Positions 23,052 through 33,685 of a stretch of 64,000 nucleotides of DNA are shown here, in pieces. The stretch is from positions 15,189,001-15,253,000 of the forward strand of contig OY821771.1 in NCBI GenBank assembly GCA_963682175.1, given 5' to 3'. Position 1 is the first letter of the stretch, and each line of letters begins with the position of its first letter. Below the pieces are notes generated by a model, which saw only the letters and a list, made by a program, of their open reading frames with translations, searched no databases and was not told where the DNA came from. The stretch is from Triglochin maritima (lineage: Eukaryota > Streptophyta > Magnoliopsida > Alismatales > Juncaginaceae). A program made the position numbers and the translations under genes.

Positions 23052-24320
23052 CAAATGAAGATGGGAACTTATGTTTGTACATAGTTATATTTGTATAACA
23101 ATAAGTTAAAAAAAAAAAAAAAAATTGTTTTTATCCCTTCTTTAGCATCTCACAGGTTTTTGAGGGAATTCGGGTTTTTGTCCATCAACAGAGCCATGAA
23201 CTTTCCTTTGTACTTCACGTTGGTGAGATCTTTCCTTTTTCATGCATAAATCCATGTAGTATCTTGCTCGCATACATTGAGGACAATGCATGATTTAGGT
23301 GTGGGGGGGTGTTTATATATGTACATATTTATCTATTTGATTTTCTGTTCTGCGTTATTTTAAAAAAAAAAAAAAAAAAATCAATATTATATGACATAGC
23401 TTAAGATTGAACTGCCAAAACCCGTGTACAAATTGCATTAAGTTTTTGTTCCTTATTATATAGTTCTGCTTGTAGAAATTATGACATAAATCTAAGTCCC
23501 AAAGAAATAACCCATGACCCTTGTAAGACATGTATGCACTTAAATTGGATGAATCAAATCTTTGAAGTGGTTGATAAAAAGCAGAGGTTGAGGAAAATAT
23601 ACCGGGAAGTGTGGACTTCTAATAGCAATTAAGCCTTGAGGAAAATAAAAATAAAAATAAAGGAATAAAGTGAGGAAAGCATATTCTGCAAAATGATTAC
23701 AAAAGCCCAAGCCTTTGAGTCACTGGTCCGTAGGGGTATCTTGAAACCCGGTAACTTGAGTCTTCCAGCTCGGGATTATCGACCAAACTCGCTACACGAA
23801 TGCAAAAAGGGTAAAAGTGTCAAAAAGCAAATGTGTTGAATCACGGAAGAAAAGAAAAAAAAATAAAAATACTCAAGGCCCAAAGCTAAAAGAATGATCC
23901 ATGCCATGGTTGATCCAAATGATACTTCACCACCAGAGGAGGCGTGCAAAATAATTCAAGTGATAAACATGTATAGAAGGGTTAGTGGTGTGAATGTTGG
24001 AGGAACAAAGACCAAGTCATATTTTTAATGAGTTAGATTTATATAATGAGCATGCAAAAATTCTTAGTGAGATATACAAAGTTGAGGTAGGGATATTGAG
24101 AGCTATTAATGAAATGTTGATTCAGGATTTTGTGGGTATATCCGCTGAAAACCCTCAGGAGACAACACTCCTCCTCCTTGGCAACAAAGAGGTTTAAAGG
24201 CTTGTTGCACATGCTAAGTGCAACCGTGATTCCTACGAAAGTGAGTTAGGATTTCCCTGTTTTTATTTTTCGTATCTTCTGTTTTGCTAGGGACTAGCAA
24301 AATCTAGGTGTGGGGGTATT
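23052..24320 (+). other. 3' noncoding region and polypurine tract of the young family A element
   Basis: Noncoding. It includes A-runs near 23107-23124 and 23362-23379, the lineage landmark CATTGAGGACAATGCATG near 23276 followed by a G-run, and a short ORF (23994-24197) with no known match. At the end is the polypurine tract AGGTGTGGGGGTATT (24306-24320) that primes plus-strand synthesis. The older element carries a diverged copy of this region into which a transposase fragment was inserted. Confidence 0.8.
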
Positions 24321-25499
24321 TGATGCATTGCATACATTGCATCATATGTCTTTCATTTAGATTACTTTTGCATCAATAAATGCTACTAAGGTATGTGTTT
24401 AGTCTTATTTACAGAATACAGGGACCTGAATGCAAATTACCCACATTCCGAGCATAAACGCGTGCAAAAGATTCATTTCTATCATAAAGACCGAGTTCAA
24501 GTTTATCGGGTTCCAAATGGAAATGAATCCAAGCATAAAAGCATTCAAGGAGCTAATCACAAAAAGGTCAAGGGCTTAATTGCAAAATGCCAAGGACCTG
24601 ATTGCAAAAGAAAAGGATCAAGTTATTTTGTTGGAAAAGTCAAAAAGAAAAGTCAAAAATAAATCCCCAACAATGGAAAGAATTAATCCGGAGCTCAAGA
24701 CAATGGAAACAAATCATCCAGACGCGCAAATAAAGATCAAATCATACCATAAACGCACCACGAAAATCCGGACGCGATACTTCCAACCTATGCGGCGTTT
24801 TAGCCGCATATTGCATGGACCAGGCGGCGAATTCGCCGCACCCTTGAGGATCCGTGTGCTCCAATTTTGTCCAGTGTTGTGGTGACGCGTGTACTATCCT
24901 TTTATGTATTGGTATCCCCTGTATCGGCTATAAATAGCCCTGTAGGACGAATGTAACACATCTTTGAACCTTTGGTCTTGGATCATTAGTAATAAAATTC
25001 TGTTTTATTTTGTTTTGTTTTTATTTTCTTTTAATGTCTCAAGGACCCCTTCTTCTTCCTCCCTCCATGAGTTTCTAACTCTTTCCGAAGGGTGGAGGTG
25101 ACGGATTTAGGGTTAGAGAAGATGAATGAATGTTATTATTCTAAGTTCGTGGTTAGTATTTTGATTACTTGAGTTTATGTTAAATCATTTATCTTGTAAT
25201 GCTTCATAACTAAACATGATTTATTATAAGTTTCTAAGTTCTCTAATCTAAACCTTAAATCTAAACCTCCACCCAACGGAATTCTCCATCTTTATTCTTG
25301 TTTTTAGTTCTAATTGCTTTTGTTTCGTACTTTAGATAATTAAATCAAAAATACCAAAAACCCAACTTATTTCTTCTCCCTTCTTCCTCTTAATCGAAAA
25401 TAACAAAAACTACGAAATCTCTCCCTCCTTGTGTTCGACCCGTACTTGCCACGTCTTCATAGACGCCGTGCACTTGCGGTATAAATTTAATTCTCATCA
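24321..25499 (+). repeat. 3' LTR of the young family A element
   Basis: 1179 bp, identical to the 5' LTR except for one base that I can see, and followed directly by the TTACT target duplication. Confidence 0.96.
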
Positions 25500-25504
25500 T
25501 TACT

Positions 25505-26692
25505 AAACCCAGATGATGTATTATTTTGGTTATACGGGTTTGGTTGTTGTCTAGGAGGTTGACCTTGTTGGTTCCATGAAAGATTGGGATGATTACGCCA
25601 ACCCGGGTTATACGTTGATGCGTATGGGTCATGTCTAGAATGGTTAAATGCGGCATTAACTTGTTCCAAGTCCGCACAATCCTCCATTGTATGACCAGTT
25701 TGACCACATCTAGAGCAAGGGATAGAAGATGCTTGATTCACTATGGGTCGGGTTTTTAGCTCTAGACTTTCCATTCTACGCATAAGGGTAGCTAGTTTTG
25801 CTTCAGCAGCAACCGTAGCATCTACAACTAAGACACCTGGATTGGGTTGACTTGCTATTCTAGATCCAATACTCAGATTATTTGGTGCTCTAGCACTGTC
25901 CCATTGCATACTATTTTTGGCTAAATCCTCAAGAAAAGTCCAAGCATCATTCTCATTTTTGGACATGAAGTTTCCTTGGCTTACAGATTCTACCATAACC
26001 CTAGATGTAGGTGTCAATCCCTCATAAATAATTTGGCATAATTGTCATCTTGGAATTCCATGATGAGGGCATTGGGTCAATAGACTTTTAAATCTTTCTA
26101 AATAGGAATAGAACGGCTCGCTCTCAGATTGAACGAATGCAACAATTTCATTCCTAATGCTAATAGTCTTATGGCTGGGGAAATATTTCTTTAAGAATAC
26201 TTGAACAAACTCGGCCCAACTCCTAATAGATCTTTCGGCTAGACTATATAGTCATTTCTTAGTGTCGTCCTTCAGTGCTAGAGGCACGAATTTAAGACGC
26301 ACTTCCTCCTCAGAGATATGCTGGTATTGCATCATAAGGGAGCAGATTTCCTCAAATTCTCTAAGGAAGAGATATGGGTCTTCCCTAGAGGTGAACTTGG
26401 GAAACATACTCATGTATTGTGCCTTCAGTTCGAAGTCGCGACCCGGTATGGTGGGCATAACGATGCACGATGGCTGAGCAGCCATCGTTGGGTAGCACCG
26501 ATCCCTCAGAGTCATAGGTGGTGCAACATGTGGGTCCACTACATTCTCACCCATTGGATCCGGGTGAGGTGGTGCAACAGGTGGATTGGGGCTAAGCTCT
26601 AGACTGGAATCTATATGAACTCGTGAGAGTGGATTGCCCAAGTCCCGAACCCAAATATGAGTGCACCGGTTTGAATCAATTTTTGAATTCAA
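25505..26692 (-). pseudogene. Athila-type Gag, N-terminal to zinc-knuckle part
   Basis: This is the structural capsid and nucleocapsid precursor. The minus-strand protein has a lineage-typical N-terminus (TLRDRCYPTMAAQPSCIVMP), FPKFTSREDPYLFLREFEEI at the start of the Retrotrans_gag domain, LKFVPLALKDDTKK, then SYLERFKSLLTQCPHHGIPR and MVESVSQGNFMSKNENDAW. Last is the zinc knuckle CSRCGQTGHTMEDC and DPYASTYNPGWRNHPN. Two tryptophan positions are TGA stops (26252-26254 and 26045-26047 on the minus strand). The young element entered after this point at 25504/19108, and the frame continues at 19107. Confidence 0.88.
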
Positions 26693-26699
26693 ATTCGAA

Positions 26700-27960
26700 A
26701 TTTAAATTCCAAATTCAAATTCAAGAATCAATTGATTTTTTTTTTATATTTTTTTTTCAAAAATGGAAACAAACAATAGAAGGGGGAAAGATGAGAAAGG
26801 AATCCTAATCTAGAGAATTGAGATGAGAAGAGAAAGAAGACTCAGATGAGAAGGGAAACTTAACTCTAAAAGATAGATAAGAGGGTTGGTCAGAAGTTTC
26901 CTAAACAAGCACGGTTCAAACAATCCTAGACCTAATGTCGCTTAAATCTAGACGACTCCTAACTGGTTGAGTCGAATTGGTTCGCTTGATTCACCTCCCT
27001 CACTAATCAAACCAAATTGGTCAGGCAGTGTATAGCTAGTGGGGGCGCTTCCGACAGAGTCGGTGCCAATTAGACAACCACTTCGCTTGGAAGACTTACG
27101 TCAACACAAAAACACTTTCTAGACACCAAATTAAATTCGATCAGTTTCAAGTCATAGCAAGTCAAACCAATCTTCTCCCTAATTGAGTCCGAGTCCTTAG
27201 GGGTCAATGTCTAATTGATTTTAATTTTAAGGCTTAGGTGACACTTTAGGATTGTGATTTGTGGGCCACGGAAGGGTGATGAAATCCCCACCGTATCTTT
27301 TCCTACGGAGTTGCCCTTAAGATAGTTTAACTTAAATCTAGCAAAGATAGTCAAACATTGGTCTTTAGTTGGGGACAATTGCAAGGTTGTATGCAAACTA
27401 AATTATATGCTTAAATGCAATCAATAAAAACCGCGCACGCACCTTGCCTCCAGCACTCTTCAACAAAAAATAATTTGCAAGAATTTAGCAAGAATAATGC
27501 AAACAAAACACTAAATGATGCATGCACTAAGTCTTTCTAATTTTGCCAATTTTTAGGTCAGAGTTGAATTAATGCCAATTATGGAATTTGAGCTTAACAC
27601 GTGCGGTTCTACAAAAAGGAAATTTTCCGAAACTAGAAATTACGAGGAAAAAGGCAACAAAGGTTACCTATGCACGCTCAGTCGGGTTCACCGCCCGCTC
27701 TCGAAAATTTACAGTCGCTCTACGCGTCCACCCAGAGATGGAGACAACCCCAGAAAAAATTGAAGCTCAGATGCTTCAGACGTGCGGCGGATCCGCCGCA
27801 GGTTGTGCTTTAGATGTGGCGATTTTGCCGCCCTTCTAGCTCCGAATGTGCCCGGATTTCGCCGCGCACTCCGTTGTCTCCTGAAACGCAAACCGAAATA
27901 GTTAAATCGCGCACACGATAAACGGAATAGAATCAAAATCACCAAAAATAAACAAAATCT
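26700..27960 (-). other. Leader of the older Athila-type element
   Basis: Noncoding, and a reversed match to 20330-21575 of the young element. It contains the shared leader motif (27261-27292) and a palindrome pair: perfect TGCGGCGGATCCGCCGCA at 27783-27800 and a weaker one centred at 27823.5. The similarity ends about 27960, some 30-40 bp before the primer site would appear, so the 5' LTR is lost. 26700-26760 is AT-rich with a T-run. Confidence 0.8.
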
Positions 27961-28721
27961 TCGTTAAGAAAAAAGACATTATAACCAATTATACTATGAT
28001 TAAGAAAACAAAATTAAACTAAATATGCAAGCACTAAAAACACAACATTAAAACAAAACTAAGAAGACATATTTTATTTACATGACTCACATTACAAGTA
28101 GCATTCTTCTCCACTTGAGTTTTTCTTCAAGACTTTACTCCAAGTAGAGAGAATGACCACCAAACATTGAGTAAATACAGAGGAAGAAAAGTTCTACTTA
28201 TAGGCATGAAAAAGGTAACCGGGGAGAATCCCCCGGTATGGGACTAATGACACCTACTACAAATAACTATAAATGACATTACAAATAACCGGGACAAATT
28301 AGATCGGATCCGGACTGGGTTGGACCGCCAATTGGCGGTCTAGGGCCGCCAATTAACGGTTTTAATTTGTCAGATTTGATCCAAATTGTGCAACCATCTT
28401 GAATGTTATAATTAAGCATGTGGGGTGCACCATATCCGGTCCTACAAGTCTGGGCCTGAATCTAAATGCCAAAATACTACTCATGATGGTGTGAAGTTTC
28501 TCGATTTGCTAATTGGTCCTTTTGGTTTGCATCCAGGTCCTTCGCTCTTGCATATCGGTCCATAAGTCTCACCGATCAGTCCTTTTTCTCACGTTTTGGT
28601 CCTTTTTGTGTCTCTTCTCCTCAAACATGTTTATTCCTGAAACTTAGACATAAAACTCATTACATAACATTGCTTAGGTTCAAAATAGAGAGTATAAGAC
28701 ATGATTATATGTGTGATATGA
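27961..28721 (-). repeat. Reversed, truncated LTR (family B-like)
   Basis: On the minus strand this reads from an LTR start (TGATTAATATCATATC at 28721 downward), through GTTATGTAATGAGTTTTATG, a GGGGGATTCTCCCC hairpin upstream of the TATA region, and CATTCTCTCTAC to TCTTTTTTCTTAACG. This is roughly the first half of the LTR at 33686. A palindrome pair stands at 28323-28340 (perfect GACCGCCAATTGGCGGTC) and 28344-28361. It directly abuts the broken end of the older Athila-type element. Confidence 0.75.
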
Positions 28722-28725
28722 TATT

Positions 28726-29533
28726 AATCAGTCATTCTCTCTACATTGAGTAAGCCTTTGGAGCAACACTCAAGTGGAAAAAATGCTACTTGTAATGTGA
28801 GTCGTTAATAAAATAATTTCTTGTTAGCTTCATGTTGTCTCTTTTAATACGTTGATGTTTAGCTTAGTTTTGTTTTCTTAATCTTAGTATAATAAGTTAA
28901 AATGTCATCCTTTCTTAATATAATTGTTATTAATGTGTAGTGAGTAGTCTCATCCCCCTTTAGGGGTGGAGATGATGTTTATACATGTATGAAGAATGAG
29001 AATGAATGTTATCATATGAAATATGTGATGAGTGTGATTGTATGCTTGTTTTTTAAATGAGAATAGTTAACTTGATGGGTTTTGCCACAACTTTTAGACA
29101 CTTCTCATGCTTGTTTCTGTTCTTAATAACTAACTTGTTTATGCTCATATTAATCAACTAGGTTAGTAATTAGATTGATAGGTTTTTCCACAACCATTAG
29201 ACAATTCATATGCATGAAAACACAATCTATACTCTAGTCATATCGAATGCATTCTTCACCACCTTATTACATGTATACACACACTCCACCCTTTAAGAGT
29301 TTTCCTTGCTGAATTCTATTCAGCGGTATTAGTTGCTTAGTTTAGTTTTAGTTAATCTTGCGTACGTTGTTATCTTTCTCATTTGTTAGTTGCTAGTTTA
29401 GTGTAACCAAACTTCTTCCCTCCTTTTTTGCCACTTGATTTCTGAAGAAACTGGAGTTGACACACGTCCTGTGGATTTGACCCGCACTTGCTACAACTTT
29501 ATCATGGTTGTGCACTTGCACTTTAAGTTTAAT
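28726..29533 (+). repeat. Forward, truncated LTR (family B-like) forming an inverted pair with its neighbour
   Basis: It begins at CATTCTCTCTAC and runs through TGGAGCAACACTCAAGTGG, TCATCCCCCTTTAGGGG and the 3' end GTGCACTTGCACTTTAAGTT to TTAATCA. That is the second part of the same LTR type. About 195 bp (28731-28925) repeat, inverted and roughly 80% alike by eye, the sequence at 27961-28155. Together the two pieces cover an entire LTR with the first half flipped. Confidence 0.75.
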
Positions 29534-30744
29534 CAAAACAATAGCAACTTTTGTTGTCTCTCGGACAAATGATGCAACGAGCCTAGGGCAAGAGGAACCA
29601 ACAAGTTCAAAACTCAAAATCCAAACAAGTAAACATGAGGTATGAGGTTTCGGTATGAAACTCATATGGAGTTTTGAGATTTGCAAGTGACCTCAAAATT
29701 TTGAATTTGAACATCGAAACTCAGGTTGTTCAAATAGATCCAAATGTTCTATTTTTTCTTTTTCTGGTATTACTCTACTCCCTCAACTCAATTTCACAAC
29801 AATTTGCAAATATTCCAATGACAGTAGGAGATACAAGCCAGTGGGCGACAATAAGTTCACAACAACAAGCCAATAAGAGATTCTAATATTTGATTCCTGG
29901 TCTCCTTAGTTTCTTGGTTTTGCCGATAAATTAGTTCGTCGTGGCAGTTCAATTTAATTTTGTTATTAACAAGCTATTGTATACTAATTTAAGTATTTAG
30001 ATAATCTTTTTTTTGAAACTTTTGGATATTATTACTATTATGTTGTATTGATATTGTAATTGATTTTATTTTTCAATTATATGATTTATTACATTTATGA
30101 TATTACATTACATACCAAGCATGAAAATTTAGGATCCACCACTGGTGTCACACGTACGTGTCATCTTTAAAATATTTTGCTCCTTAGCGAGGCATAGCGT
30201 TGTGTTAAAATATCTGCACTAATACTCTTGATCGCGTTGTACCAATGTTATAACTACTACTGACCATATTGACTATTGTTGCAGTTAAAAATTCTAAGGC
30301 CGCCTTTATTATAAAGTCATATCGTAGTTGCAACTGTAACATTCTATATAAGTTTTAAAGAAGGTAGGGATGGATAAAAAGTTTAAGTTGACAACATTTC
30401 TAGGACATTTACTGATAGATGACAATGCATGTTCTATCAAAAATGATATTAAACTCCTGTCTCTTCAATTTATCTAGTTTATGTAACATTCTTTGTCTAG
30501 TTTTATTTTAATTCTCCATAAAATATATCTACCTTAAATAAACACAATGCCAGGAATATATTAAAGGCCCAAAGTAGGTCATCCAAATGTTACATAAGGT
30601 CAATTACTGTACAAGTTCTTTTGAATGCCAAAAATTTAATATATTTTCAATTTTATCCCTAAAAGACCCTCATCACCACCATCTCACATCCCAAACAAAC
30701 TCACTCAATCTTCCTCCTTCCTACACTAAATCCCAAACATTCTA
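29534..30744. other. AT-rich interval without recognisable gene
   Basis: No ORF with family resemblance, no LTR ends and no clear inverted repeat. Poly-T and AT-rich runs near 30010 and 30050. Short ORFs at 29393-29686 (minus) and 29674-29886 look like chance readings. Confidence 0.5.
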
Positions 30745-32720
30745 ACTTTTATGAACTTATTAGGTTCTTAATTTGGAAATATGTTTAATGTAAAAGTTTT
30801 GCAACGGATCTGGAACCATCAACCCAGGTTGTTGGGGAAAACGACCCAGCTCGTTTGGTAGAACGTCCCAACTTTGTTTTGTGGAAAAACGACACGGCTC
30901 GTTTGGTGCGTCCCGTGCGGGATTGGTGTGTCCGGGCTTGTTTTGTGGAAAAAATGACTCAGCTCGTTGGTAGAACGACCCAGCTTATTTGGTACAACGA
31001 GCCTGCTCGTTCGGGACAAATTCTGGACAAATCGGGACTGGCGCATCTTCCACGCCATTTATGAGCTGATTAGGTTCCCAATTTGGAAATATGTTGAATA
31101 TGACAGTTTTGTGTCTTAATTTTTTTTGTAACGAGTCTTAAATTGCCTTATTTGGATATTGGATGAGAGAGTTATGCACAAATTAATGATAATTTGTCGA
31201 TTTCGCGCAGCACTAGTGTGTCCCGAGTTGGACGAGTGCTCGATGGGCTCGATATAAGTTCGATAGATTCTCAATGGTCATACTTTGGACACACATTCTT
31301 GTCATTCATTCCAACGAAACTCGATGGGCTCGATATGTATTCGACCCAGCTTTGTTTTGTGGAAAATGACCCAGCTCGTTTCATCAAAAATCGTGTTGTA
31401 AATAGTCGTGTTTTCTCAATGAGCCAGCTCGTTTCGACCAAACGACCCAGCTCGTTAAGTTAAAATAGACTCAACAATTTTTTGTTGATCCTTATCGAGA
31501 TCACATGAAAAATGAATCGAGTCTATCGAGCACAATAATCACGTTCCTATCGAACATCTATCGAGTCCATCGAGCTTCCAGTTTCCAAATACAACCTGTC
31601 TTGAGACACATTTTTCACCCTCATATCTCGGAATTTGGCAATATATACGACACAGTAATATGTTCTACTTTCAATTATCTTTCCAACAGATCTTGAATCA
31701 TCAAATTCTATATTGGTATGTGGATGTTAGGAGTGAAACAAGTGATGTGTCACGCATGGGACGAGTGCCTCCTCAATGGGACTAGTGCATCTTCCACACC
31801 ATTTATGAACCCATGAGGTTCCAAATTTAGAAATATTTCAAATAGAAAAGTTTTGCGCCTTGAATTTTTCTTTGTAAAACATCTTGAATCACCATATTTC
31901 AATATCGGAGGAGAGCGTTATGCATGAATTGTTGATGATCTATCGATTGTCGAGTTTCCAAATACGGGTGCGTCTTCATACACATTTTTCACCATCATAT
32001 CATCAAAATTTGGCAAGTCATAAGACACATGAATATGTTCTCCTTTAAATTATCTTTCCAAAGGATCTCGAATCATCAAATTCTATAGTTCTATATGGAT
32101 GTTATGAGTAAAAGAAGTGATGTGTCACGAACGGGACAAGTGCGTCCGTAGCAGCACTGGTGCGTCCCGAGTTGGACTGGTACGTCTTCCACACCCTTTT
32201 TGGACTCATTCGGTTCTGAATATAAAAATATGTAAAATATAAAAAAAATCGCTTCTCAAAATTTTCTTTGTAACGAGTCTATAATAGCCTTATTTGGATA
32301 TTGGAAAAGAGAGTTATGTACATATTATTCAAGATCTGTAGATTGTCCAGTTTCCAAATACGATCTATCTTGAGACACATTTTTCACTCTCTTATAGTCG
32401 GAATATGTGCTTTCAATTTGGAAAATCACAAGAGAAACAAATATGTGCTCCTTTCAATTATCCTTCCAACGGATCTGGAATCATCAAATTCCGTTTTTGA
32501 ATGTGCATGTTATGAATAAAACGACCCAGCTCGTTTGGTGAAAACGACCAAGCTCGTTGGGTGGAAACGACTCAGCTCGTTGGGTGGAAATGACTTCGAT
32601 CGTTCGGTGAAAACGACCAAGGTCGTTTGGTCGACTCCGACCGAGGTCGTTCGGCTCATTTGTTGAAAACAACCAAGCTCGTGTAGTCCATTTTGTGTTA
32701 AAACGGAAAAAATACAAAAA
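30745..32720. repeat. Degenerate long repeats with embedded ACGACCCAGCTCGT arrays
   Basis: A degenerate unit recurs four times with irregular spacing, recognised by a phrase like TTTATGAAC...AGGTTC near 30748, 31060, 31800 and 32200, followed by an AAAGTTTTG block and, in later copies, CAATTATCTTTCCAA and ATCATCAAATTC. Between copies lie self-complementary motifs of the type ACGACCCAGCTCGT, most regular at 32521-32650: six units starting at 32521, 32544, 32567, 32590, 32613 and 32637, a 23-24-bp period. It may be part of a long LTR whose ends I cannot place. No gene. Confidence 0.65.
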
Positions 32721-32956
32721 TAAAGCTTACATAATGGAAATCGATCTTAATACTCTGGTGTATTAAGTATGATAGGTTTGATTTAGGAGATAAATATGTT
32801 GGGTGTGAGAGTTGGGAGAAATATGGGTGTTGGGAACAGGAATGGTATCATTTGTAATTAGGAAAAATAAAAAAAGGATAAATGTGACATTTGTTTTTTT
32901 AAGGCCAGAAAAAGTTAGTGACCCTCAAATAAATAGACCTACAATCAAAAAAACAT

Positions 32957-33027
32957 TGCACCAGCCAGGAATCAAACCCGGGTTTGCACCATGGCAGGGT
33001 ACTATTCTACCACTAGAACAATGGTGC
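32957..33027 (-). tRNA. tRNA-Gly (anticodon GCC), possibly a pseudogene
   Basis: 71 nt on the minus strand, starting GCACCATTGTTCTAGTGG, the length and layout of plant tRNA-Gly(GCC). The D-arm is TTCTAGTGGTAGAA. The anticodon loop CTGCCAT carries GCC on a 5-bp stem (GTACC/GGTGC with one G-T pair). The T-arm is CCGGG-TTTGATT-CCTGG. The acceptor stem pairs six of seven positions. The discriminator is A and CCA is not encoded, as expected in a nucleus. The T-loop has TTTGATT where TTCGATT is normal, which removes the C56 that pairs with G19. With the T7-C66 mismatch this suggests a decaying or inactive copy. The 3' side on the minus strand lacks an obvious T-run. Confidence 0.75.
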
Positions 33028-33680
33028 TTCTTAAATTTTAAATCAAAATATGTTTATGGATCTTGTTTTGTTTGTAGTATGAACGAACATCGCAATTCCA
33101 AGCTGCAATTTAGATATATTATAGGAAACCACATCACTTAATGTAGTGGACACAATCTTTTACAAAACATATTATATTTCTTATTATTGTGTTATGTTAT
33201 AAGCAACTTGATCAAAGCATTTTAGATCTATTGCATGCATCAGTTTTTGTTGAGGTTATTGCAATTAAAACATCACGACATAAATAGAAAGGTGTTTTAA
33301 AATCCAAATATCGTCGTTATGCAATTTTTATTTCTCCCGCGATCGTTGATGTCAATTGTATCTTGGATGTCATGCATTCATACTAGATGACTATGAGTCG
33401 AGTAGGAATTCAAAAAAATTGGACTGGAATTGGAATATTGGACAAATAGTCACATACGGTGTTGATAAGTAAATTTACTCTTACATGTTGTAATATGATA
33501 TTGTTGAGTTTGATCTATATTTTGTGCAGATTTCCGCAAATAAGTATTTCGTTGGTCAAATATTAAAATAAGTTGGTGATTGTAGTTATCAGCATATACA
33601 TGGTTTCTCACGTGTAGCGACTCAACTTATGTACTCCTACCTCAAGCAATTGCATAAAAACTCATTGATGATCTTATTGG
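33028..33680. other. AT-rich interval without recognisable gene
   Basis: Nothing with coding or mobile-element resemblance. It ends at the TGTAA target site of the next element. Confidence 0.5.
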
Positions 33681-33685
33681 TGTAA

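Larger units (their letters stand above)
19113..25499 (+). mobile_element. Young complete non-autonomous LTR retrotransposon, family A (Athila-derived)
   Basis: 6387 bp with 1179-bp LTRs at both ends and a perfect 5-bp target duplication TTACT (19108-19112 and 25500-25504). The LTRs differ by one substitution that I can see (T at 19211 versus C at 24419), so the insertion is recent. Internal parts: tRNA-Asp primer site, long leader, one gag-derived ORF (21579-23051), about 1.27 kb of 3' noncoding sequence and the polypurine tract AGGTGTGGGGGTATT. There is no capsid, protease, reverse transcriptase or integrase. It lies head-on inside the gag gene of an older family A relative. Confidence 0.95.
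15401..27960 (-). mobile_element. Older Athila-type LTR retrotransposon (gag and protease only), split by a younger relative
   Basis: Read from right to left: leader (27960-26700), gag (26692-25505 and 19107-18588), protease (18569-18036), 3' noncoding region, 3' LTR (16604-15401). The 5' LTR and primer site are missing; the homology to the leader at 20293-20460 stops at about 27960. No reverse transcriptase, RNase H or integrase is present. After protease the sequence goes to the landmark CATTGAGGACAATGCATG (about 17640-17670, reverse) that normally follows pol in this lineage. The LTR is a diverged copy of the 1179-bp LTR of the nested element. The left flank is ATAAC. The nested element is flanked by TTACT inside gag. 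Confidence 0.85.
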
